Positions 46,793-55,625 of a DNA stretch of 64,000 bases are shown here, one piece after another; position 1 is the stretch's first letter; each line of letters begins with the position of its first letter. Both the position numbers and the translations under genes were made by a program. The notes beneath the pieces were generated by a model. It was not told the DNA's origin. It did not search any database and worked only from the letters and a program-made list of their open reading frames with translations. Source of the stretch: JAUZRW01 sp964549915 (GTDB taxonomy: Bacteria; Chloroflexota; Anaerolineae; Aggregatilineales; Phototrophicaceae); assembly GCA_964549915.1 (NCBI GenBank), contig CAZJWX010000001.1, positions 186,001-250,000 of the forward strand, read 5' to 3'.

Positions 46793-48931
46793 TCAATCCG
46801 GGGCGACGAACTCCGACGCATTCCAGATTTCATCATCTGGTGAGGAGGGCGAGTCTTCTACGCCGTCGAAGACTCGCAGCGTCCAATCCGCCGCCTCGCA
46901 TTCGTCAATGTCGCTGTGCTGTGCCGTGTTCAAGACAAATGCATAGGCATGGTCATACTGCGTCGTATCGACCGTGCCGCTGCGCCCCAGGTCGTAGAGA
47001 CGGGCGCGATCTCCCTCGATGCCGACGACGAAGAGCACCAGTGTTTCGTCGCCGAGCAGTTCAAACGTATACTGACCCGCTTCTGTAATTTCGACGTAAT
47101 CGACCGACAATTGCTGCACACCGTTGCGCTCGGGGGAGATCAATCCAGGCCCGCTGATGCTGCCTTCCAGCCGCACCGTCGTATCGAAGCGCTTGGCCAG
47201 GGCGTAGTCCCACAGCAGGTTGCGCACCGCCATCCGCTCGATGATTTCTTGGGGGGAGGTTCCCAGTTCCGACAGGCCGCGATAGAAGCCATTCAACCCT
47301 TCGTTTGCCGCCATGTACTCCCAGATGAACTGGTAGCTTTCCAGGCCGAGGTCGCGGGCAAAGCTGTCAATCAGCAGCCATTCGCCATAGATGCGCAGGT
47401 CGAAACGCATGCCGCCTTCCATGTAGCCGATGCAGACATCCGGGCGCTCGAAGACTTCCGCCGCTGTGAAGGAGACATCAGCGATTGTTGGGTAGACTAG
47501 CGTCTCCACCCAGGAAGCGCCTGCCTCGTAGAAGCCGAAGAAGGTATCGTTCGTATCGTAGCCGAACTGGATGTTGTGATGCACCTCATGGGCGGCGGTC
47601 TCGCGCACGCGGTCGAAGGGGTCGCCCTGGGTTCCGTCCATGTCGTTCTCGATCATCAGGTAGCTGTACGCCGCGTAAAATTCGCGCACCGGAGTATTGG
47701 GATTGTCACCTACCAGGATTTCCGGCGATGCGATCCCCAGTGCGCCGACATCAGCCAGATCGAGGACGTAAATATCCAGCCGGTTGTCGCCGCCTTCACC
47801 GCAATCCGCAGGCGGCAGCGCCCAACCCAGGTCATTGAATTGAATGTCCAGGGATCGCTGTAGGGCTTCGGCCAGCACGGCGATATATTCTTCAGTTGTG
47901 GCATCGCGCCCACCCAGCGTGTAATGCACGCGGAATGTGTCGCCTTCGTAGAAGCGCTCCGGGCCGCTGAGCGCAGGGCGTTCGGCCTCGGCTGCGGCGG
48001 TGTCAATGCTACTGCAATCAAATTCGTCGAAGCCCTCTGGCAGGCGTTCGGCATCTGCCCGCTGGGATGCATCCAGCACTTCCGGTGTATTGATGCCGAT
48101 GAAGAGGCGGTAGGCTCCTGCGCTGCTGATGGTGATCAGTCCCAGACTGTAGTCGCCATCTTCCGGGATTTCAAAGCTCAGCGCCGAATTGAACCCGCCG
48201 CCGCTGTCGTCATCTTCGGCGAAGACTTCGCGCATATCCGCCGATTGCAGGTAGATGTAAGTATCGACTTCGCCAACGCCGGATGCGTAGACATAGATCA
48301 CATCCCCGGCCTGCACCCCTTGAATATCGACCAGAATCTCTTCCTGGGGATCGGCAAATTCGCCGCTGAATTCCGCCACCGTGCCCCGTTCGCTGAGCAC
48401 AAAGCTGCTGCTAACCTGGGCGGGGTCGCTCATCATATCGTTCAGCAGGGCATCCGGGCGATTGATACCAACGGTGATGCGGAAGTCCCCGGTGCCCTCT
48501 TCCGAGACCATGCGCACCAGCACTGTGCCATCTGCCTCGACGGTATGCGTCAATGTGGCGCTGCGAGCATCCCCCTGCGTTTCGTCGGCGAAGGCGCGGG
48601 ATAGCCCGGGGCCTGTTGTGAACAGATAGGGGCTGACGGTGTCGAATCCTTGCGCCAGAATGTAGAGCGTATCACCTGCCTGGACGTTTTCCAGCACGAT
48701 GATCACTTCCTGGGATTCGGCATTGGCGATTGTGCCCTCAAAGGTGCGCAATTCTTCCGCTGCATCCATCGTATAGCGGTTTGCCTGTGCCGTTGTGCCG
48801 GATGCGACCAGCACCAGCACGACTAACGGAATGAGACGCAACAAAAGCGAATACTTACTGACCCGTGCTGGCCTCAGAATGTGTTGTTTCGCGTGCGAAG
48901 TGGAATGGAACATCCACGTTAGCGGCTTCAT
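46793..48931 (-). CDS. Secreted metalloprotease with N-terminal PPC-like domains (MXAN_6640-like)
   Basis: 712 aa. A basic extension precedes a signal segment (about residues 28-48, LLLRLIPLVVLVLVASG). Two PPC-like beta domains occupy roughly 65-290, with GLITISSAGAYRLFIGINTPE ending the second. The zinc motif is AAHEVHHNIQFGYD near residue 447, followed by EAGASWVETLV as the likely third ligand. This resembles the MXAN_6640 family of putative metalloproteases, where the HExxH region precedes an acidic stretch. No homologous partner is nearby, but the PPC-type protein at 30920 may share its substrate or localisation. Confidence 0.75.
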   Translation of the reverse strand: MKPLTWMFHSTSHAKQHILRPARVSKYSLLLRLIPLVVLVLVASGTTAQANRYTMDAAEELRTFEGTIANAESQEVIIVLENVQAGDTLYILAQGFDTVSPYLFTTGPGLSRAFADETQGDARSATLTHTVEADGTVLVRMVSEEGTGDFRITVGINRPDALLNDMMSDPAQVSSSFVLSERGTVAEFSGEFADPQEEILVDIQGVQAGDVIYVYASGVGEVDTYIYLQSADMREVFAEDDDSGGGFNSALSFEIPEDGDYSLGLITISSAGAYRLFIGINTPEVLDASQRADAERLPEGFDEFDCSSIDTAAAEAERPALSGPERFYEGDTFRVHYTLGGRDATTEEYIAVLAEALQRSLDIQFNDLGWALPPADCGEGGDNRLDIYVLDLADVGALGIASPEILVGDNPNTPVREFYAAYSYLMIENDMDGTQGDPFDRVRETAAHEVHHNIQFGYDTNDTFFGFYEAGASWVETLVYPTIADVSFTAAEVFERPDVCIGYMEGGMRFDLRIYGEWLLIDSFARDLGLESYQFIWEYMAANEGLNGFYRGLSELGTSPQEIIERMAVRNLLWDYALAKRFDTTVRLEGSISGPGLISPERNGVQQLSVDYVEITEAGQYTFELLGDETLVLFVVGIEGDRARLYDLGRSGTVDTTQYDHAYAFVLNTAQHSDIDECEAADWTLRVFDGVEDSPSSPDDEIWNASEFVAPD

Positions 48932-49101
48932 GGGGATTCCGGTACTCCAATAGAACTCGGCGAACAGAGCGAAGGCGGGGGCAGCCCCGATCTCTGAGGG
49001 GATTTGTCCGATGCCTCACTAACAGGATACCGCTATTCGCAGCCCTTGCGGATAAGAGCTTGCGAATATTTTGCAGGTTTTTGATGGCTCTACTGATGGC
49101 T

Positions 49102-49533
49102 TCAGTAGTAGGCGCATTCTGCGTAGTAGTAGATCAGTGTGCCCTCGCTGTCCGGGTCTTCGCTGATGCGGAAGCTCGTATCAGCCACACCGCGCGCGGC
49201 TGCATTGGGGTTGCGCGTATCCACATTGCGCGTGATCTCACGGCGATAGTCGCGATACCAGGTGCGCACAGTTTGCGGATCGTCGCTTGTGTAATAGACC
49301 TGCTCGGTGATGCCCGATGCGCGTGGGCGGAAAAAGCCGTTCTCGTCGGTGCGTACGAGTTCCGCACCGGGGTAGAGCGGCATCCAGTGGTCGATGTCGG
49401 CGGCACAGCGCACATCAACGCCCAGTGTGATCAAGACCATCAGAATGATGATACCGATGATGATGTAGACGATGCTCAGGAGTAAGCGTCCGATGGATGA
49501 TCGGTTCTGCGATGTTTCGTGATGGGGAGCCAT
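49102..49533 (-). CDS. Single-helix membrane-anchored protein, unknown function
   Basis: 143 aa from the ATG at 49533; AGGG precedes it closely. The frame continues upstream across the next gene, but only this part looks real. One membrane helix (about residues 19-40, LLLSIVYIIIGIIILMVLIT) is followed by an outer domain of about 100 residues with Tyr- and Arg-rich text (TEQVYYTSDDPQTVRTWYRD) and three cysteines in all. No known family. It is divergent from the M19 peptidase gene. Confidence 0.65.
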   Translation of the reverse strand: MAPHHETSQNRSSIGRLLLSIVYIIIGIIILMVLITLGVDVRCAADIDHWMPLYPGAELVRTDENGFFRPRASGITEQVYYTSDDPQTVRTWYRDYRREITRNVDTRNPNAAARGVADTSFRISEDPDSEGTLIYYYAECAYY

Positions 49534-49701
49534 GTTGCCCTGTTTCTGACCGACGTTGTTCACGGATATGCTACTACAGCGAGTGCTCCCGTGAGTAGCC
49601 TCAATCCGCCCGCGATTCACACAGCGCATTGGACTTTCGCCCCGCATCGGCCATAATATGGCGCCATGCAGACACCGCACGTATCCAGATAGGACGGAAT
49701 C

Positions 49702-50763
49702 ATGATTGTTGTTGACGCGCATCAGGATATTGCCTGGAACACCTTCGCATATGGGCGGGATTATCGGCAGAGCGCCTGGATGCATCGCCGCCGCGAAGCT
49801 GGACAGGGGTATCCGCGCGCCACCATTGGCCTGCCGGATGCGCTGCTGGGGCGGGTGGCGCTGGTCTTCAGCACGCTCTTCGTCCTGCCAGCGGAAAAAG
49901 CCGCTCTGTTGAAGACGACCCCTGGCGAGAGAAGTTATCGCAGTCCACAGGAAGCTCACCAGCAGGCCATGAAGCAGATGGATTACTACGATCGGCTGCG
50001 CGAAGAGAGTTCCCACCTGCGGTTGATCGAGACTGTGAGTGACCTGGATGCGGTGCTGGCGACCTGGGAAGCGGGGCGTGAGATGAGCACGCGGCAGCAG
50101 GGCATGGTCGTCCTCATGGAAGGTGCTGACCCGATCCTGGAGCCGAAGCAATTCGAGGAATGGTATGCACGCGGCGTGCGCGTCGTCGGGACGGCCTGGA
50201 GCCGCACGCGCTACAGCGGCGGCACTGGCGAGCCGGGTGGCTTGACTGCGCTGGGGCGGGAGTTGCTGGACGTGCTGGCGGGCTTCAACGTCCTGCTCGA
50301 TCTCTCGCACATGGCGGAAGAAGCCTTCTACGAGGCATTGGAGCGCTACGAAGGCCCGCTCTTCGCCAGCCACAGTAATCCGCGCCGCTTCCGGGACAGC
50401 GACCGCCACCTCTCGGACGAGATGATTCGGCTCCTGGCGCAGCGCGATGGCGTGATGGGAGTCGTGTTCTACAACAAATTCCTCAGCAACGAATGGAGCA
50501 AGGGGGATCCTCGGCTGCCGCTGGATGTCGTCATCCAGGCGATTGATACCGTATGCCAGTTGACGGGCAGCGCAGCGCATGTGGGCATCGGCAGCGATAT
50601 GGACGGTGGCTTCGGCGCGGAAAGCATCCCGCAAGAGATCGAGACTACGACTGACCTGCTGCACATCGCGGATCGCCTGCGCGAACGCGGATACCAAGAA
50701 GCCGATGTCGAGGCCATCATGGGGGGGAATATGCTGCGTAAGCTGCGCGAGAGCCTGCTCTGA
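49702..50763 (+). CDS. Membrane dipeptidase-like M19 peptidase
   Basis: 353 aa. M19 zinc dipeptidases cleave dipeptides, including D-amino acid-containing ones. Metal and catalytic sites are visible: DAHQDIAW at residues 5-12, Glu in VLMEGADPI, LLDLSHM (His), FASHSNPR (His) and VGIGSDMDGGFG (Asp). The end IMGGNMLRKLRESLL is standard. No signal peptide is present, so it is cytoplasmic here. GGACGG precedes the ATG by 6 bases. Confidence 0.93.
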   Translation: MIVVDAHQDIAWNTFAYGRDYRQSAWMHRRREAGQGYPRATIGLPDALLGRVALVFSTLFVLPAEKAALLKTTPGERSYRSPQEAHQQAMKQMDYYDRLREESSHLRLIETVSDLDAVLATWEAGREMSTRQQGMVVLMEGADPILEPKQFEEWYARGVRVVGTAWSRTRYSGGTGEPGGLTALGRELLDVLAGFNVLLDLSHMAEEAFYEALERYEGPLFASHSNPRRFRDSDRHLSDEMIRLLAQRDGVMGVVFYNKFLSNEWSKGDPRLPLDVVIQAIDTVCQLTGSAAHVGIGSDMDGGFGAESIPQEIETTTDLLHIADRLRERGYQEADVEAIMGGNMLRKLRESLL

Positions 50764-50774
50764 GCAGCACACAA

Positions 50775-50802
50775 GGGGGGACAATCCCGCGAGATTGCCC
50801 CC
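50775..50802. terminator. Hairpin between convergent M19 and GH13 genes
   Basis: GGGGG-A-CAATC and GATTGCCCCC pair with one bulged A around CCGCGA. It sits between the two stop codons. Confidence 0.7.
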
Positions 50803-50814
50803 GTCGCTCGTTCT

Positions 50815-52467
50815 TCAGCGCAAGCGAATGACGTAAATGCTGTTGGGTGGCAGCGGCGCAGGCACCGGGGTGTACTCCTGGAAGCCGCCGTTGGGGTCGA
50901 GTTGTGGCACTGCGACCTCGGCATCCGTCGTGCCGAAGATCACCTCGGCTTCTGTGAACTGCGTGAAGGGACTCTCTTCGATGGTGAAGGTGTAGTCGCG
51001 CGATTCACGGTCATTGAGGTTCAACACCACCAGCAGCACCTCATCCTCCGTGTAGCGCAGGTAGCCCCAGGCCGCATTCAGCGACGAATCGACCGGGATC
51101 GTCTGCCCATATTGCAGGGCGGGGTGGGCGTTGCGCAGTTGGATCAAGTTGCGGTAGTGGCTCAGCAGCGAGTCTGGATCGTCCGTCTGCCCTGCAACGG
51201 TGCGCTCCTCGAAGTTCTCTTGCAAGGGCTGCCAGGGCGTCCCTTCCGTGAATCCGCCCGTGATGGGTGTCGCGTCCCACTGCATCGGGCGGCGGATGTT
51301 TTCATCCGGCTTGCCCCCCAACATGCCGATTTCTTCCCCGTAGTAGATGAAAGGCGAACCGGGCAGGGTCAACAGCAGGTTGGCGGCGACGAAATTCTGC
51401 TGGACGTTGCCCTGAAGCTGGGTCAGCAGGCGGTCGATGTCGTGATTGGTGGTCAGCGTGGCGAATTCGCCGGGTTCGTAAGCATCCAGCGCATCCACAA
51501 CGCGACGTTCGATATTGCGCTTACTGCCCAGCACGCTGGCGCTGATGATCTCTTCGGCGATGGCGAATTCGAAGATAGCGTCCACCGCATCATCGTCCAT
51601 ATAGCGCTCCAGGACGGTCGTCGAATTTTGCAGCACTTCGCCCACGAGATAGGCTTCCGGATTGATGCTGTGGATGTAGTCCGTGAACGCCCGCAGATAG
51701 GCGCGATTCTCCGGCGAATCCGACAGAATCGGCACATCGCGCCCTTCCACTTCCGGTTCCACAAGATAGCGAATCGCATCCAGGCGGAAGCCATCGACGT
51801 TCATCTCTTCGATCCAGAAACGCCCGATGTCGTAGATCTCGGCGGTGACTTCGGGATTGTCGTGATTCAGGTCGGGCATGCGGCTCCAGAACGGGGCGTA
51901 ATACCAGAGACCATTCTCACTGTTGCGGTACCAGGCATTCGCTCCCCAGGGGCCAGGGTAGCCGGGGTCTTCCTCTTCCCAGACGTACCAATCCACAAAT
52001 TCGGGGTCGCCGCTCTCCGCAGCCTGGAACCAGGGGTGATCGTCCGAGGTATGGTTCAGCACCAGATCGACGATGATGCGAATGCCACGTTCGTGCGCCG
52101 CGTCCATCAATTCCAGGAAGTCTTCGCGCGTGCCGTAATCCTGCTCAATGGCGCGGTAATCGAGCGTGTCGTAGCCGTGGTAGCTCTCCGCTTCCATGAT
52201 GGGCATCAGCCAGATGCCGGTGATTCCCAGGTCGTCGGTCGTCGTGGGGTCGCCATCATTGAGGTAATCGAGCTTCTCGATGACGCCCTGAATGTCGCCG
52301 ATGCCGTCTCCGTCGCTGTCGTAGAAGCTGCGGACGAAGAGCAAATACCAGACCGTGCTCTCCCACCAGTCCGGCTCGGCAGAAGCGGCCTCTTCCTGCG
52401 CTGCCAGGGGCCATACACTCACAGTTCCGAGCAGCAAAACCAATACCAGTAGCAAGAATTTTCTCAT
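50815..52467 (-). CDS. Secreted GH13 alpha-amylase family glycosidase
   Basis: 550 aa. The signal peptide (KFLLLVLVLLLGTVSVWPLAAQ) ends near residue 24. The catalytic barrel shows all GH13 blocks: IRIIVDLVLNHTSDDHPWF, nucleophile Asp in VDGFRLDAIRYL (near 230), acid Glu in AYLVGEVLQ (near 275) and Asp in TTNHDIDRL (near 344). The C-terminal 90 residues form the usual beta domain. Likely neopullulanase-, oligo-glucosidase- or cyclomaltodextrinase-like; linkage specificity cannot be read. AGGG lies 7 bases before the ATG. It probably digests external alpha-glucans. Confidence 0.9.
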   Translation of the reverse strand: MRKFLLLVLVLLLGTVSVWPLAAQEEAASAEPDWWESTVWYLLFVRSFYDSDGDGIGDIQGVIEKLDYLNDGDPTTTDDLGITGIWLMPIMEAESYHGYDTLDYRAIEQDYGTREDFLELMDAAHERGIRIIVDLVLNHTSDDHPWFQAAESGDPEFVDWYVWEEEDPGYPGPWGANAWYRNSENGLWYYAPFWSRMPDLNHDNPEVTAEIYDIGRFWIEEMNVDGFRLDAIRYLVEPEVEGRDVPILSDSPENRAYLRAFTDYIHSINPEAYLVGEVLQNSTTVLERYMDDDAVDAIFEFAIAEEIISASVLGSKRNIERRVVDALDAYEPGEFATLTTNHDIDRLLTQLQGNVQQNFVAANLLLTLPGSPFIYYGEEIGMLGGKPDENIRRPMQWDATPITGGFTEGTPWQPLQENFEERTVAGQTDDPDSLLSHYRNLIQLRNAHPALQYGQTIPVDSSLNAAWGYLRYTEDEVLLVVLNLNDRESRDYTFTIEESPFTQFTEAEVIFGTTDAEVAVPQLDPNGGFQEYTPVPAPLPPNSIYVIRLR

Positions 52468-52620
52468 CAGTTTTCCCTAGGGTCTCTGTACAGGATGAGT
52501 TGCGGTCAGTGGCAGTGTGCCAGACCGAGTTCACTATACCGAGGGAGGCTGTGCGACGCCATGCCGACCGACGCCGCACGGGGGGTATTCTGTACAAGGT
52601 GTACGAATGAGTGTCAGCCG

Positions 52621-53637
52621 TCAGGCCGTAATCCAGCCTTGCGCCTCGCGCTGTACGAGGTTCGCCAGTGCGCACATGAAGTTCTCGTCTGCGTTCAAGC
52701 AGGGTGCCAGCGTATAATCTTCTGGCTTTCCGCCCGCTTCTTCCCACTCCTCCAGCCCTTCGTTTCCCAGTTCGTCGAGTGTTTCCAGGCAGTCTACGGT
52801 GAATCCCGGCGGGAAGACCAGTACGCTTTCACCCGTTCTGGCGTGTTTCTCGATGACTTCATCGGTATAGGGCTGCAACCACTTTTCCGGGCCAAAGCGC
52901 GATTGGAACGAGAGCGTCCACTGCTCATCGTGCAGTCCTAGCGCCCGCACCAGATGTTCCGTTGTGATGCGGCATTGCTCTTTGTAAGGGTCGCCTGTCT
53001 CGTCGTAACGTGCTGGATTCCCGTGATAGCTGAAGATGTAGTGGTCTGGCTCCTGGTCTTGCTGCTCGATTAGCTGGCGCAGGTGTTGGGCCATCGCATC
53101 AATGTAGCCGGGGTCGTCGTAGTAGGGTGGGATGAAGCGCAGGGCGGGGACGAAGCGCTTGCGTTCGGAAAGGCGGCCTGCGGCGGCGAGATAGGCCGCA
53201 TCATAGACGGAAGCCGTCGTCGTTGACGAGTACTGTGGGTACATCGGCAGCACCAGAATGCGGTCGATGCCCGCAGCTTCCAGCGTATCGACAGCCTGAC
53301 GCATGCTCGGTTCGCCGTAGGTCATACCCATGACCACTTTGTACTGATCGCCGAGAAGGGCTTGCAGTCGCTCGGTTTGCTGCTCTGTGAAGACCATCAG
53401 CGGCGATCCATCGTCGCGCCAGATGCGCTGGTAGAGCTTCGCCGAACGCGCCGGACGTACGCGCAGGATGATCCCACGCAGAATCGGCTGCCAGATGGCC
53501 GGATGGTAATCAATCACGCGGCGGTCGCTCAAGAATTCCGCCAGAAAGCGACGTACAGAGCCGGGGTCTGCTGCTGCCGGGGTTCCCAATTGCGCCACAA
53601 TCACGCCCACACGTTCATGGGTTCCGTTCATCACCAT
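52621..53637 (-). CDS. hemH: Ferrochelatase
   Basis: 338 aa from the ATG at 53637, chosen because GGGTAGGG lies 9 bases upstream; ATGs further up have no support. It inserts Fe(II) into protoporphyrin or coproporphyrin at the end of haem synthesis. Signatures: VIVAQLGTPAAADPG at the start, the metal-contact His in FSYHGNPARYDETGD, the Gln/Phe/Glu region SFQSRFGPEKWLQPYT, and the C-terminal VLVFPPGFTVDCLETLDE with the late Glu. No extra Fe-S cysteines are evident. No other haem genes are in the window. Confidence 0.93.
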   Translation of the reverse strand: MVMNGTHERVGVIVAQLGTPAAADPGSVRRFLAEFLSDRRVIDYHPAIWQPILRGIILRVRPARSAKLYQRIWRDDGSPLMVFTEQQTERLQALLGDQYKVVMGMTYGEPSMRQAVDTLEAAGIDRILVLPMYPQYSSTTTASVYDAAYLAAAGRLSERKRFVPALRFIPPYYDDPGYIDAMAQHLRQLIEQQDQEPDHYIFSYHGNPARYDETGDPYKEQCRITTEHLVRALGLHDEQWTLSFQSRFGPEKWLQPYTDEVIEKHARTGESVLVFPPGFTVDCLETLDELGNEGLEEWEEAGGKPEDYTLAPCLNADENFMCALANLVQREAQGWITA

Positions 53638-53759
53638 AGACAAGTACCCTACCCATTTCATATATTCCAATACTTCGACGGTGATATTGCCACGAGCGGC
53701 AGCGGAACACTATTGGACATTCGGCATGATTGAGATGTGTCAGATGACAGGGGGCGGAC

Positions 53760-54206
53760 TCAGCGTCCGCGTTCTTCAGCGATTTCCCGGGTACGCAGGA
53801 AGATTTCCACTACGACGAAGACGACGATCAAGAACGCGACCAGGGGCAGCGAGAGGGCACGCGGAATCTGCAACCAGGCGCAGGTCACGACGAAAAGGCC
53901 CACCCAGATGCTCTGGCGGACGATGACGCCGCTGGTGGGGGGTTCGGCACGCACAGGGGTGAAGCGCACATTGAGATAGCGCACGACGGGCACGACCGTT
54001 CCCGTGACGGCGATTTGCAGCAGCAGGAAGAAGAGCCACAACTCGCCGCCGATGCGCGGTAATGTCGTCGTCACCAATCCGTAGAGGCCGCCCCAACCGA
54101 GCAGAGCGAGCAGAGACGAGGCCACCAGCAGCCCGGTATGATCGGCTGGGAGACCACCACGCGGCGCGTTCGGTGGATTGGGAGATGAGTCATTCCGTCG
54201 TTGCAT
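53760..54206 (-). CDS. Small membrane protein (about four helices), unknown function
   Basis: 148 aa from the ATG at 54206. Helices at about 27-47, 54-75, 100-115 and 122-140. The N-terminus is polar and Pro/Asn-rich (MQRRNDSSPNPPNAPRGG). It starts 19 bases after the stop of the SARP-type regulator on the same strand, so probably co-transcribed with it. No family recognised. Confidence 0.65.
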   Translation of the reverse strand: MQRRNDSSPNPPNAPRGGLPADHTGLLVASSLLALLGWGGLYGLVTTTLPRIGGELWLFFLLLQIAVTGTVVPVVRYLNVRFTPVRAEPPTSGVIVRQSIWVGLFVVTCAWLQIPRALSLPLVAFLIVVFVVVEIFLRTREIAEERGR

Positions 54207-54225
54207 GCGCACAGTATACCCTACT

Positions 54226-55503
54226 TCACCGCTGAGTTCGCTGGAGAATCTGCTGATAGAGGGTATCCGTCTGCGGCGAAGTCGCCCGTACGCGCCGCTG
54301 GAGCAATTCGTAGAGCGCCAGGGCGTCCTCGGGGGTGCCCAGACGTTCGTAGAGCTGCATCGCATGGCGGTAGAGGTCTTCGCGCATGGGATGGGCGCGG
54401 ATTGCGCGTAAGGCATCGCCCAGGGCAGCCCGCAGTACCGCTTCATCGTCGGAATCCAGGCGTTCCCGCACCAGAATCTCCAGCGCTTCAGCATGGCGGC
54501 GCAGCAGGGTTTGCCTGCGAAGGCGGATACGGGGTTCTCCGCTGCGATAGAGATAGGGGGCGCGGTGTAATTGCACCATCTTGCGCAGCCAGGGGATTCG
54601 GTTGGCGTCGGTGGACGCCGAATCCCACGCTTGCTCGAAGTGCTGCACATCGTAGCACAGCAACGAGAGCGCATCCGTAGTGAACACATCGCGTCCGATC
54701 TGTCGCAGCAGCGGTTGTGGTAGTTCAGCGCCGAGGACTTCAGTCAGCCGCTTCAGCAGCCTGCGCATCAGCTTCGACGATTCGCGTTCGGGCTGTTCCG
54801 GGAAGAGGGTCACGCTCGCTTCCCGCAGGTTGAATGAGCGGTGTTCCAGGATGTACCAGAAAAGCCGCTGTAAGTCGTCCGCGTGTTTGCGTCCCCAATC
54901 AATGATGGGACGGCCATCCGCGTAAACGCTGCCTCTCCCGAAGGCCAGCGCCCGTATGAAGGGCTGCTTGCCGACCCGGTTGACGAACGCTGGCGGGAGA
55001 TCCGTGAAGTAGAGGGCGCTGCCATCTTGCAACAGCGGCTCCCACTGCTTCAGGTCGAAGTAGCGAGCGAGCAAGATGATCTGCAAATCGGACGGTTGTA
55101 CGCGGATGAAGCGCAGCAAGAACGCTTCAATCGCGGGATCGCTGATGGCATCCCATGCTTCCAGGATCAACTCTACCGGCGACTTCAGCGAGGGTTGGAT
55201 GAACTGTGCGATTTGTTCGGGTGTGGCCTCTGTCGCTTCTTGCAAAAGAATGGCGTCGATTCCGGCTTCTGTCAGCAGCGCATAGAGGAACTCGTCCAGC
55301 GTCTCGATGCCCTGCGTACAATCGACCCACCAGAGCCGAGCATTGGATTCCGCCAGGAAATGCGCTACAAACAGATTGCGTTGGCTCAACTGAGGATCGA
55401 CCAGGACGGCTCTCGCCCCGGCCATCCGGGCACGGAGTGCGGTGATGTGCTGTTGGGGTGTCTGTAGGTGGCAATTGCCAGATTGTGTGCTTTCTAGCGC
55501 CAT
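54226..55503 (-). CDS. SARP-type transcriptional regulator with BTAD and degenerate N-terminal ATPase-like region
   Basis: 425 aa. Residues 20-165 look like the N-terminal part of a STAND-type ATPase, but the P-loop is missing (GARAVLVDPQLSQRN in place of a GxxxxGK[ST] loop); ELILEAWDAI may be the remnant of the second acidic motif. Residues about 190-275 match the SARP winged helix (VYADGRPIIDWGRKHADDLQ, then FWYILEHRSFNLREASV), and 280-420 the BTAD helical domain (LGDALRAIRAHPMREDLYRH, AMQLYERLGTPEDALALYEL). It likely activates transcription; ATP dependence is doubtful. A small membrane protein gene follows. Confidence 0.75.
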   Translation of the reverse strand: MALESTQSGNCHLQTPQQHITALRARMAGARAVLVDPQLSQRNLFVAHFLAESNARLWWVDCTQGIETLDEFLYALLTEAGIDAILLQEATEATPEQIAQFIQPSLKSPVELILEAWDAISDPAIEAFLLRFIRVQPSDLQIILLARYFDLKQWEPLLQDGSALYFTDLPPAFVNRVGKQPFIRALAFGRGSVYADGRPIIDWGRKHADDLQRLFWYILEHRSFNLREASVTLFPEQPERESSKLMRRLLKRLTEVLGAELPQPLLRQIGRDVFTTDALSLLCYDVQHFEQAWDSASTDANRIPWLRKMVQLHRAPYLYRSGEPRIRLRRQTLLRRHAEALEILVRERLDSDDEAVLRAALGDALRAIRAHPMREDLYRHAMQLYERLGTPEDALALYELLQRRVRATSPQTDTLYQQILQRTQR

Positions 55504-55625
55504 GTGCCAGTTGCTTTAATAGAGCGCAATGTTACAGAAATGATACCCTGTAAGTTACTCAGCGTCAATTAATTTTACCTACAAACAGTGTAACCGATCC
55601 AAAAATAACCTGCGAGTAAGTTTTC

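Noticed and set aside
22538..48931. Similar 35-base segments at 22538-22572 and 48898-48931 (TGGAATGG...ATCCAC...GGCTTCAT)
   Set aside because: About 27 of 34 bases agree with one gap, but one copy lies at the start of a protease gene and the other in a gap, with no further structure. A chance match or old fragment is more likely than a repeat family.
49534..50784. Extension of the small membrane-protein frame across the M19 peptidase gene
   Set aside because: The extension is antisense to a certain gene; the membrane protein starts cleanly at 49533.
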